64,000 nt of DNA from contig NZ_CP023777.1 in the NCBI RefSeq assembly GCF_002557795.1, positions 4,349,001 through 4,413,000 on the forward strand, in the 5' to 3' direction. Under the pieces are notes generated by a model. The model had not been told where the DNA came from. It saw only the letters and a list, made by a program, of their open reading frames with translations, and searched no databases. The number at the start of each line of letters is the position of its first letter. The stretch's first letter is position 1. The DNA is from Chitinophaga caeni (GTDB taxonomy: Bacteria > Bacteroidota > Bacteroidia > Chitinophagales > Chitinophagaceae). Made by a program: the position numbers and the translations under genes. Shown one piece after another: positions 46,135-53,894 of the stretch.

Positions 46135-47406
46135 TTACACCGCTGGTATTCTAAGCTTTCCTCCTTCATCGAAAAGCTCATCCTTAAGTCCATTCATTTC
46201 CCTGGCCATTCTCTTCTTTTTGATTCTGGCGTAGCGCTGAGTAGTCCTGATGGACCTGTGGCCGAGCATGGTCTGTACCACCTCCAGGGAAATACCTTGT
46301 TCCAAAGCTATAGTAGTAGCGAAAGTGTGACGGAAAACATGGGTCGTCAATTTCTTTTTGATACCGCACAAATCGGCTATTTCTTTCAGGTAGCCATTAT
46401 ACCGGGAGTTGCTGTTGATCGGCAGTAATGTGCCTCGTTGCCGGCAGTAGGGGTGATCGGTATATTTTTCGATCAGGGCGGCGGCAATGGGCAGCACAGG
46501 CAGCAACTCTTTCTCACCGGTCTTGCCCCTGGGCTTCTTCAGCCATTTTTCTCCGTTTACAGTGATATAATGCTCCGGCCCCAGGGCATAAATGTCCTGG
46601 TAGGCAAAGCCGGTAAAGCATTGGAATATGGAAGCGTCCCTTACCTCTACCAGCCTGTCAATCGTCAGCTCTTTATTGTAGATAGCCAGCACTTCATCCA
46701 TTTCTAGCTCTTCTATGCCCGGGTCCTCGTAGGTGCAAACAAATTCTTCCATAGGATTATTAAGAAGCCAGCCTTTACGCTTGGCCATCTTCAGTACCTG
46801 CTTCGTGTCTTTTACTAGTTTCATGGCGGTATTGTTGGCTAAATCCTGTTCGATCATTAAAAAATCCAACAGGTCGTCAGCAACCGAAACAGGAAGTTGC
46901 CGCAGCAGGACATTCTCTTTTTTGAACTGATGTTTTATAAACACCTTGATCTTATTTCTGTTGCTGTTCCACTTACGCAAAGTTTCGCCAGAACGTTTCT
47001 TTATCTTTACAAGTTTCTCAAAACGGGTGATAAAATAGTCGAAGGCTTCCAGGAAGGAAACTTCCTCTATGGGGTCAACTGGGATGGCAGGCCGCCCTTC
47101 GTAAAGGTTCTTCACCATTTCCGGGGTGACGTATTGATATTGGGCTTGTAAAGCGGTGAAATGCCGGTCAAGATCGACTTCTGCCTGGCTGATCTTCCTG
47201 TTAATGATCTTTACCTCCGGGTCTTTTCCTAATACCTGTTTGTTTTTTTCATCCCAATTATCGGGATGCACTTTGCGGCTTAACGATATTTCTGCCTTTC
47301 TACCGTCAATGGTTACACGAATATAGATCGGGGCTTTGCCGTCTTCGGATCTTCTGGCAACGCTTCGTTTAAGCCAAAACAGGATGGAGATATCTTGCTT
47401 GCTCAT
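46135..47406 (-). CDS. int: Tyrosine recombinase (integrase) of the element
   Basis: The 423-residue integrase has an N-terminal arm-binding region (LFWLKRSVARRSEDGKAPIY), a SAM-like core-binding domain (about 110-215) and a catalytic domain. Visible catalytic residues are Lys in KPRGKTGEKELLPV, the HxxR pair in HVFRHTFATT (near 355), His in MLGHRSIRTTQ and nucleophile Tyr near 392 (TTQRYARI). The first arginine of the family box is absent: the box reads CFTGFAYQDIYAL where most recombinases have TGLR. This loss is known in CTnDOT-type and many other Bacteroidota integrases. It lies 237 bp from tRNA-Lys, facing away from it, a standard arrangement for elements that use a tRNA 3' end as attachment site. 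Confidence 0.92.
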   Translation of the reverse strand: MSKQDISILFWLKRSVARRSEDGKAPIYIRVTIDGRKAEISLSRKVHPDNWDEKNKQVLGKDPEVKIINRKISQAEVDLDRHFTALQAQYQYVTPEMVKNLYEGRPAIPVDPIEEVSFLEAFDYFITRFEKLVKIKKRSGETLRKWNSNRNKIKVFIKHQFKKENVLLRQLPVSVADDLLDFLMIEQDLANNTAMKLVKDTKQVLKMAKRKGWLLNNPMEEFVCTYEDPGIEELEMDEVLAIYNKELTIDRLVEVRDASIFQCFTGFAYQDIYALGPEHYITVNGEKWLKKPRGKTGEKELLPVLPIAAALIEKYTDHPYCRQRGTLLPINSNSRYNGYLKEIADLCGIKKKLTTHVFRHTFATTIALEQGISLEVVQTMLGHRSIRTTQRYARIKKKRMAREMNGLKDELFDEGGKLRIPAV

Positions 47407-47490
47407 AGCTACTTGTTTTTATGATGGTTAAGAATGAAATCATTTGAAATTCTTTGTGTTTTTTCAAGTGTTTCAAACTGCCATCACACA

Positions 47491-47544
47491 TTCGGTTACC
47501 TAAAGTTGAGGTTTTTGCGTGGTAACCGAACAGGTAACCGAACA
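47491..47544. repeat. Integrase arm-type site candidates (GGTAACCGAA)
   Basis: Two tandem copies of the 12-mer GGTAACCGAACA (47521-47532 and 47533-47544) and one inverted 10-bp copy (TTCGGTTACC, 47491-47500) lie just upstream of the integrase start. Short direct and inverted repeats at an attachment end are typical binding sites for the integrase arm domain. They could also be an operator for int. Confidence 0.5.
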
Positions 47545-47611
47545 GGTAGCTATAAACTGATTTTCTTTGATATGCAATTTTTCGCAAAGCCGCTACAGCG
47601 GCATATATAAA

Positions 47612-47641
47612 CGAAAAAAGGCATTCCTTAGAATGCCTTTC
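47612..47641 (-). terminator. Intrinsic terminator of tRNA-Lys
   Basis: On the minus strand, 2 bases after the tRNA end, a perfect 10-bp stem (AAAGGCATTC and complement) with a 4-base loop is followed by six T. The tRNA transcript therefore ends before the integrase region. Confidence 0.85.
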
Positions 47642-47642
47642 G

Positions 47643-47715
47643 TGATCCCGCTGGGACTCGAACCCAGGGCCCATACATTAAAAGTGTATTGCTCTACCAA
47701 CTGAGCTACGGAATC
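47643..47715 (-). tRNA. tRNA-Lys (anticodon TTT)
   Basis: The cloverleaf is complete: acceptor GATTCCG / CGGGATC, D arm GCTC...GAGC, anticodon stem ATACA / TGTAT with loop CTTTTAA (anticodon TTT), T arm CTGGG-TTCGAGT-CCCAG, discriminator A. CCA is not encoded. Its 3' end faces the integrase, so it is the likely attachment site of the element. Confidence 0.95.
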
Positions 47716-47761
47716 AACCTCTTAATTTTCTCACCGTTACATCTCTGTTTCGATGGGAGTG

Positions 47762-47792
47762 CAAAAGTAGGAAAAAAATAATTCCTTCCAAA
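47762..47792 (-). promoter_or_regulatory. Bacteroidota consensus promoter of tRNA-Lys
   Basis: On the minus strand, TTTG (47789-47792), exactly 19 bp, then TACTTTTG (47762-47769), matching TTTG-N19-TAnnTTTG. It lies 46 bp upstream of the tRNA 5' end. Confidence 0.8.
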
Positions 47793-47880
47793 TTTTTTGA
47801 ATATTTTTTTGAATCGAAGTAATCCACATCTTCTGAAACACCCTACTACACAGCATTACAACCTTGTTGATAAATTCTTC

Positions 47881-47911
47881 TTTAGATAACGGTACGCCTC
47901 TACTATTTTTG
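47881..47911 (+). promoter_or_regulatory. Probable promoter of the SDR gene
   Basis: TTTA (47881-47884), 19 bp, then TATTTTTG (47904-47911): the -7 box is a full match, the -33 box 3 of 4. It lies 22 bp before the ATG at 47933, supporting that start. Confidence 0.55.
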
Positions 47912-47932
47912 CATCACATTTATCATATAGCA

Positions 47933-48745
47933 ATGAATCAATTTTTTCAACATAAAGTTGTCGTCGTTACCGGGGGTACTTCCGGCATCGGTAAAGCAAT
48001 TGCTGAAGAAGCGTTGAAGCTCGGCGCTGCCGTCGCGGTTTGCGGACGTAAGCAAGAGGCTTTAGATCAGTTGCAGGCAAGTTTACAATCCAATCGATTA
48101 CTTACCTGCGTTGCTGATGTGAGCAAGGAGGAAGATTGTAAACGTTTTATCGAGCAAACTTTACAGCGTTTCGGCCGGCTGGATATACTCGTCAACAATG
48201 CGGGCATCTCGATGAGGGCCTTGTTCAAGGATGCCGAAGTGAAGGTGTTGCAGCAATTGATGGATATCAACTTCTGGGGAACGGTGTATTGTTCCAAGTT
48301 CGCCTTGCCCGAGATCATCAAGCAAAAAGGCACCATCGTAGGCGTCTCTTCCATAGCGGGTTACCGCGGCTTGCCCGGCAGGACGGGTTACTCCGCTTCC
48401 AAGTTCGCGATGCAGGGTTTCCTGGAAGCCTTGAGAACGGAGAACCTCCATACCGGCGTGAACGTGATGTGGGTTTGCCCGGGCTTCACAGCTTCGAATA
48501 TCCGCAACACCGCTTTGAACCAACACGGCGCGGCACAAGGTGATACGCCGCTCGATGAAGGTAAGTTGATGAGCTCGGAAGAAGTGGCGCAACATACGCT
48601 GAAGGCCATCGCCAAACGCAAACGCACGCTCGTGCTGACGGGACAAGGTAAATTGACCGTTTTCATGAGCCGCATGTTCGCTTCCCTGGCCGATAAGTTG
48701 GTGTTTAACCACTTTAAAAAAGAACCCGGTTCTCCTTTACAATAA
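47933..48745 (+). CDS. Short-chain dehydrogenase/reductase
   Basis: I start it at ATG 47933 (MNQFFQHKVVVVTGG), because the frame's earlier start at 47864 overlaps the promoter. The 270-residue Rossmann enzyme has the cofactor motif GGTSGIGKA (about 15-23), NNAG near 90, and the catalytic Ser (GVSSIAG) and YSASK near 160. Residues after the second strand (CGRKQE) suit NADP(H). The substrate is not known; it may act on a lipid or sugar carbonyl. The C-terminal 30 residues (MSRMFASLADKLVFNHF) are hydrophobic enough to touch the membrane. Confidence 0.88.
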   Translation: MNQFFQHKVVVVTGGTSGIGKAIAEEALKLGAAVAVCGRKQEALDQLQASLQSNRLLTCVADVSKEEDCKRFIEQTLQRFGRLDILVNNAGISMRALFKDAEVKVLQQLMDINFWGTVYCSKFALPEIIKQKGTIVGVSSIAGYRGLPGRTGYSASKFAMQGFLEALRTENLHTGVNVMWVCPGFTASNIRNTALNQHGAAQGDTPLDEGKLMSSEEVAQHTLKAIAKRKRTLVLTGQGKLTVFMSRMFASLADKLVFNHFKKEPGSPLQ

Positions 48746-48922
48746 ATTTTTATTAAGATTCTTGCCAAAAATTATGCTGCATAACCTGTTATGTATGTAT
48801 ATTTTGACTTTATTTGCACTTATATTTCTATCCGAAAAACCTAACCCATCCCCAAAAGTGATGCGATAGGCTACCCGGAAGAGAACCACATTTGAAACTA
48901 GAGATTGGAACGGGACTGACAA

Positions 48923-49750
48923 ATGGCAATAATTACGCTTACATCTGATATCGGGTTACAAGATTACCTGGTGGGTGCTATCAAGGGGCAACTCTTGCAG
49001 TACTGCCCGGGGCATCATGTAATGGATATCTCGCACCAGGTCTCCCCTTTCAATTTGCCGCAAGCGGCCTATATCTGTAAAAGCGCTTTCCGCCACTTCC
49101 CTGCCGGTACTTTCCACTTGGTATTGATCAACTTGTTCGATAAAAAACCGGAACATATGTTGATCGTGCCTTACGATGATCAGTTCCTCGTTTGTGCCGA
49201 CAATGGTCTCATCACGATGTTGATGGGTGAGAAGCCGAAGGAAGTTTACAAGATCCCCTTGGCGGACAACAGCCCCAGGAACACGATCCAGATCATCCGC
49301 ATACTGGCCGCCACCCTGCAACAGCTTATAGATGGCAAATCATTGGAAGCCGTCGGCAGCAAGGATGACAACATCATCGAAAAAAAAAATCTGCAACCGC
49401 TTACAGGTGAAGACTATATAGAAGGACAAATCATCCACATCGACAATTTTGAAAACGTGGTGGTCAACATCACGCGCGAACAGTTCGAACAGCACAGGCA
49501 AGGTCGTAAGTTCGCGATTTATTTCAGGAGGGATGAGGTGATCAACAATATCAGCGAATCCTACCCGGATGTGCCGGAAGGGCACAAACTGGCGCTTTTC
49601 AACGCGGCGGGCTACCTGGAGATCGCCGTCAACAAGGGGAATGCTGCCGGGCTGTTCGGGCTGCAAGGCTTTGATCGCGGGCAATTGATTCAACCCACGC
49701 CATACACCCAACTATCTTTTTATCAAACGGTAAGAATTATTTTCGAATGA
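48923..49750 (+). CDS. SAM hydroxide adenosyltransferase (DUF62 family)
   Basis: The 275-residue protein has the DUF62 signature: ITLTSDIGLQDYLVGAIKG at the N-terminus, HVMDISHQVSPFNLPQAAY, and VCADNGLITML. The C-terminal domain contains YIEGQIIHIDNFENVVVNI. Members hydrolyse S-adenosylmethionine to adenosine and methionine, or in rare cases halogenate it. The fluorinase/chlorinase loop is not evident, so the hydrolase is likely. Its stop overlaps the next ATG by 4 bp, so the two are translationally coupled. Confidence 0.88.
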   Translation: MAIITLTSDIGLQDYLVGAIKGQLLQYCPGHHVMDISHQVSPFNLPQAAYICKSAFRHFPAGTFHLVLINLFDKKPEHMLIVPYDDQFLVCADNGLITMLMGEKPKEVYKIPLADNSPRNTIQIIRILAATLQQLIDGKSLEAVGSKDDNIIEKKNLQPLTGEDYIEGQIIHIDNFENVVVNITREQFEQHRQGRKFAIYFRRDEVINNISESYPDVPEGHKLALFNAAGYLEIAVNKGNAAGLFGLQGFDRGQLIQPTPYTQLSFYQTVRIIFE

Positions 49751-50064
49751 TTTTACGCATCGTTAAAATGATCTTCGACCCCGGTAAAACGGGCGAATTT
49801 GAAGCTTTATTTGCCAGGCAAAAAGAGGCGATCCGCAATTTTCCCGGCTGTACCCACCTGGAATTATGGCGGGAGTCGCCCGGCGGTAATATTTACTTTA
49901 CCTACAGCCACTGGAACAGTCCTGCCGACTTGGAATCTTACCGCCACTCCGAACTTTTCAGGGAAACTTGGGCTGCCACCAAGATCCTCTTCGCGGGCAA
50001 ACCGGAGGCATGGTCGCTCAACCGCGTGGCCGGGCCGGTGGCAGGAGCTACAACTCCCCTTTAA
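49747..50064 (+). CDS. ABM-fold (antibiotic biosynthesis monooxygenase-like) protein
   Basis: The 105-residue ferredoxin-like protein has the ABM pattern: ILRIVKMIFDPGKTGEFEALFARQ, GCTHLELWRESPGGNIYF, and HWNSPADLESYRHSELFRETW. Such small dimers are monooxygenases, haem-degrading enzymes or structural helpers. It overlaps the SAM hydrolase stop (ATGA) and is followed by a 123-bp gap. No haem-binding pair is recognised. A likely role is a quinol or aldehyde oxygenase, but this is only from family likeness. Confidence 0.78.
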   Translation: MILRIVKMIFDPGKTGEFEALFARQKEAIRNFPGCTHLELWRESPGGNIYFTYSHWNSPADLESYRHSELFRETWAATKILFAGKPEAWSLNRVAGPVAGATTPL

Positions 50065-50158
50065 GATAAATCCTTGAACTATAAGGAATTTGAAATAAAT
50101 TAGATATTTATAAAACGTTAAAACTATTGTAGATACTAGCTTAATTAGTTAGATTTTC

Positions 50159-50166
50159 TATTTTTG
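50159..50166 (+). promoter_or_regulatory. -7 box of the DUF2723 gene
   Basis: TATTTTTG matches TAnnTTTG 21 bp before ATG 50188. A matching -33 element is not seen. Confidence 0.45.
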
Positions 50167-50187
50167 TCCGAATCTTAAAACGACCTT

Positions 50188-53100
50188 ATGAATTTTAACA
50201 GGATCAATAACATCGTGGGCTGGTTGGTTTGCATCTTCGCTTGCGTTGTTTATTTAATGACCATGGAGGCTACCGGCAGCTTATGGGATTGTGGGGAATT
50301 TATTTCGGCTGCTTATAAAGTGCAGGTGCCACACCCGCCCGGCGCTCCCCTGTTCGTATTGATCGGTAGGATGTTCACACTGCCTTTTAAGCCAACTGAA
50401 GCATCCCTGGGGATCAATATCATGTCGGCTTTATCGAGTGGTTTCACGATCTTATTCTTGTTTTGGACGATTACCCACTTTGCCCGCCGCATCGTACAAA
50501 AAGCGGGACAAACGCTTACCGGTAACCAGGTTACGGCTATCATGGGTGCGGGAATCGTGGGGGCAGCGGCTTATACCTTCAGTGATTCGTTCTGGTTTTC
50601 TGCTGTTGAGGGCGAGGTGTACGCGATGTCTTCCCTGTTCACTGCCGTTGTTTTCTGGGCCATGCTCAAATGGGAGCATGAGGCCGATCAAAAATACGCG
50701 GATCGCTGGATCATCCTGATCGCTTACCTGATGGGGCTTTCCATCGGTGTGCATTTATTGAACCTGTTAACGATCCCGGCCATGGTCATGATTTACTACT
50801 TCAAGAAGAACAAGGGCGCTACCAAGAACTGGGGCATCTTCTGGGCTTTCATGGTAGGTTGCTTGTTGACCGGCTTAGTTCAAAAATTCATCATTCAAGA
50901 TACTATTACCGTTTCCGGCATCATGGACGTATTTTTCGTGAATACGTTGGGATTGCCTTTCTTCAGCGGTTTCACCTTCTACTTCTTAGCGATTTTCGCC
51001 GTGATGATCACCGGGTATTTCAAACCGAAGTTCGGTTTGTATGCGCCGTTAATCCTGGTGGCTTCGGTATTCTTTATCCCGGTATTGGATCCGGGTGGCA
51101 GCGGTGGTGCCAAGATGTTAAAAGTTATCTTAGGTGCATTGACCCTGACTTTGCCAACGATCTTGAAGAAATTTGATATCGATTTATCTATCCATAAAAT
51201 CAAGCATTTCGTTCAATTGACAACTGCTTGTATCATCTTCTTGCTCTTGGGTTATTCTACTTACGTAACTACCTTGATCCGCTCTTCTGCGAATCCAAGC
51301 GTAGATATGTATAACGTGGACAACCCCGTTTCCCTGGTGGGTTACCTCGGCCGTGAGCAATACGGTGATTTCCCTTTGATCTACGGTCAAGTGTTTACTG
51401 CCAGTCCAACAGATTACAAAGAAACCGGCAACGTGTATATGAGGGGTAAAGATCGCTATGAAATTGCCGGTAAAAAGATGAAACCTGTTTATGATTCCAA
51501 GGATATGATGCTGTTCCCGCGTGTTTGGGATGCCAGCAACGAGCAAGGCCACGCGGATTATTACCGCTCCTTCCTGAACCTCGGCAAGGATGAGAAGCCT
51601 AATTTCGTTGATAATATCAAGTTCTTCCTGGGTTACCAGGTGAACTTCATGTACATCCGTTATTTCCTCTGGAACTTCGCGGGTAAACAGAACGATACGC
51701 AATGGAGTGGCAACGTGAGGGATGGTAACTGGATCTCCGGTATTGCCCCGATTGATAATGTTCTTTACGGTGATCAATCCGAAATGCCTGATAGCTTAAA
51801 GAACAACAAGGCGCACAACAAATACTATTTCCTTCCATTGATATTGGGACTGGTAGGATTTTTCTACCAATACAAACGTCATAAGAAAGATTCTTTAATC
51901 GTATCACTCTTATTCTTCTTTACGGGCCTGGCGATCGTATTATACCTTAACCAAGCCGGTAACCAACCGCGTGAACGGGATTATGCCTACGTAGGCTCTT
52001 TCTATGCCTTCGCGATTTGGATCGGCTTAGGTGTATTGTCGATTTCCGAATTTATAGAGAAGAAATCGAAATTTAAGATGTCGGCAGTATTAGCTACCGT
52101 GCTGTGTTTCGTGGCTGTGCCCTTGCTGATGGGCTTCCAAAACTGGGATGATCATGATCGTTCGCAAAAATTATTAGCCCGCGACGTGGCAAAAGATTAC
52201 CTCGAATCCTGTGCCCCGAACGCGATATTATTTACCGTTGGTGACAATGATACGTACCCGCTCTGGTATGCTCAAGAAGTGGAAGGCATCCGTCCTGATG
52301 TGCGTGTCATCAACCTCAGCTTGCTGGGTGTAGATTGGTACATCGATCAACAACGCAGGATGGTAAACCAAAGTCCTGCCATACCGATGACCTGGTCAGC
52401 CGCAACTTACCGGGGCGATAACAGGAACTATGTGCAGTATGTCGATGCAGGGGTATTCCCGCAGGATCGCTTCTACAACCTCAAGGAAGTAATGCAATTC
52501 ATCGCTTCCGACGATAATAGGGCCAAGCTTAGCACCAGCAGGGGCGATAAGATGAACTACTTGCCAACTCAAAAGCTGTTCATCCCCGTGAACGTGGAAG
52601 AAGTGATTAAGAACGGTACCGTTAGTATCGAGGACAGCGCTAATATTACGCCGCAAGTAACTTTCCAATTGACGAAGAACTTCTTGTATAAAAATGATTT
52701 GGCATTATTGGATATCATTGCTGCCAATGACTGGAAACGCCCGATCTACTTTACCGGTCCTACCGGGTTAGGTTTAGAAGATTATCTGCGCGTGGATGGC
52801 TTGACTTACAGGCTGGTACCGATCCGCCGCCCGCAAAGCGACGAGATCTTACCGGGCTTGCAAGACAACATCAACATCCCGGTAATGGAGAAAAACTTGA
52901 TGACTAAGTTCGACTTCGGTGGTGCACAAACGCCGGGTACTTACTTCGATGAGCCTAACCGCCGCATGTTGCAAGTTATCCGCAACGCTTACACCAAGGC
53001 AGGTGTTGCTTTATCTAAAGTTGATGAGAAAGAACGTGCATTGAAGCTCCTGAACCGCATGGATACTAACATCCTGGATCAGAACTTCCCTTACGCGATG

Positions 53101-53409
53101 ACATCACCGGGGAACATGCACAACCTTTATTCAATGGAGGTAGTTTATGCTTACTACTTAGCAGGTGATTTCAAAAAAGGCAACGAGATCAGCGATAAGA
53201 TCATCCGTGATTTATCACAGCAACTGAATTATTACCAAAATCTGCCGAACAGCAAGATGACGGGCGACCTGCGCGATGATGCAATGCGCGCGGAAAGATT
53301 CAAGCAGATGCTCGAACAGATGAAGCAAGAATTTGCTAAAACACCAACAACATCGCCAACTTCAGTTGATGGTCATCAACAGATCAATACGATGGATTCT
53401 TCGAAATAG
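50188..53409 (+). CDS. DUF2723 membrane protein (protein O-mannosyltransferase-like)
   Basis: The 1073-residue inner-membrane protein begins with MNFNRINNIVGWLVCIFACVVY and has about 12 membrane helices in the first 630 residues. The family motif GSLWDCGEFISAAYKVQVPH lies near residue 32, and NQPRERDYAYVGSFYAFAIW near 590. A large soluble C-terminal half (ILFTVGDNDTYPLWYAQEVEG, then TPR-like helices) follows. It resembles GT-C glycosyltransferases; the DCGE motif near the first loop is the expected catalytic position. In Bacteroidota it is thought to start O-glycosylation of exported proteins, which is inference. A strong terminator follows at 53425. Confidence 0.9.
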   Translation: MNFNRINNIVGWLVCIFACVVYLMTMEATGSLWDCGEFISAAYKVQVPHPPGAPLFVLIGRMFTLPFKPTEASLGINIMSALSSGFTILFLFWTITHFARRIVQKAGQTLTGNQVTAIMGAGIVGAAAYTFSDSFWFSAVEGEVYAMSSLFTAVVFWAMLKWEHEADQKYADRWIILIAYLMGLSIGVHLLNLLTIPAMVMIYYFKKNKGATKNWGIFWAFMVGCLLTGLVQKFIIQDTITVSGIMDVFFVNTLGLPFFSGFTFYFLAIFAVMITGYFKPKFGLYAPLILVASVFFIPVLDPGGSGGAKMLKVILGALTLTLPTILKKFDIDLSIHKIKHFVQLTTACIIFLLLGYSTYVTTLIRSSANPSVDMYNVDNPVSLVGYLGREQYGDFPLIYGQVFTASPTDYKETGNVYMRGKDRYEIAGKKMKPVYDSKDMMLFPRVWDASNEQGHADYYRSFLNLGKDEKPNFVDNIKFFLGYQVNFMYIRYFLWNFAGKQNDTQWSGNVRDGNWISGIAPIDNVLYGDQSEMPDSLKNNKAHNKYYFLPLILGLVGFFYQYKRHKKDSLIVSLLFFFTGLAIVLYLNQAGNQPRERDYAYVGSFYAFAIWIGLGVLSISEFIEKKSKFKMSAVLATVLCFVAVPLLMGFQNWDDHDRSQKLLARDVAKDYLESCAPNAILFTVGDNDTYPLWYAQEVEGIRPDVRVINLSLLGVDWYIDQQRRMVNQSPAIPMTWSAATYRGDNRNYVQYVDAGVFPQDRFYNLKEVMQFIASDDNRAKLSTSRGDKMNYLPTQKLFIPVNVEEVIKNGTVSIEDSANITPQVTFQLTKNFLYKNDLALLDIIAANDWKRPIYFTGPTGLGLEDYLRVDGLTYRLVPIRRPQSDEILPGLQDNINIPVMEKNLMTKFDFGGAQTPGTYFDEPNRRMLQVIRNAYTKAGVALSKVDEKERALKLLNRMDTNILDQNFPYAMTSPGNMHNLYSMEVVYAYYLAGDFKKGNEISDKIIRDLSQQLNYYQNLPNSKMTGDLRDDAMRAERFKQMLEQMKQEFAKTPTTSPTSVDGHQQINTMDSSK

Positions 53410-53424
53410 AATCGTCTAAATAAT

Positions 53425-53471
53425 AAAAGCAAATCCCGCTTGAGATTTTTACTTAAGCGGGATTTGCTTTT
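53425..53471. terminator. Strong intrinsic terminator of the DUF2723 gene
   Basis: A perfect 17-bp inverted repeat (arms 53425-53441 and 53455-53471) with a 13-base loop, 16 bp after the stop codon, ending in TTTT on the plus strand and AAAA-flanked on the other, so probably bidirectional. Confidence 0.85.
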
Positions 53472-53511
53472 GTCGGTTTTTGAATGGTCACTCCGATCCC
53501 GAGAATCTTTG

Positions 53512-53713
53512 CTGGTTCGAGCTTCAAAGCTCGGACCCACGCACAATTGTCAACATTTACAATTGTACCGGAAACCAAACAGTACGTACTCATTGCACGA
53601 CGAGCCTCCTGGCTGGTTCGAGCTTCCAAGCTCGGACCCACGCACAATTGTCGACATTTACAATTGTACCGGAAACCAAATGGTACGTACTCATCGCACT
53701 GCGAACCGCCAAT
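53512..53713. repeat. Tandem 101-bp repeat (two units)
   Basis: Unit 1 (53512-53612) and unit 2 (53613-53713) are about 90% identical. Each begins CTGGTTCGAGCTT and holds a small palindrome (GAGCTTCCAAGCTC in unit 2), two ACAATTGT palindromes and a GTACGTAC. The structure resembles REP/BIME-type intergenic repeats. It lies between convergent genes. Confidence 0.8.
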
Positions 53714-53761
53714 TGTTGGATTCCTAATACTGTAGATCAAGATCTTTTACCAGTAGAACGT

Positions 53762-53800
53762 TCTCCCGGCCGGGAGTCCGAGCTTGGAAGCTCGAACCAG
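53762..53800. repeat. Palindrome plus inverted copy of the 101-bp repeat head
   Basis: CTCCCGGCCGGGAG (53762-53775) is a perfect 14-bp palindrome. Right after it, 53776-53800 is the exact reverse complement of the first 25 bases of unit 2 (53613-53637). The whole can fold as one large hairpin. Confidence 0.75.
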
Positions 53801-53894
53801 TTATCATTCCAGGTAATTCAAAATAATCAGAAAAATGGCAATGCCCTATTACAAGGCATTGCCGAACACATATTTCAACTGTTCAATGAAATAT

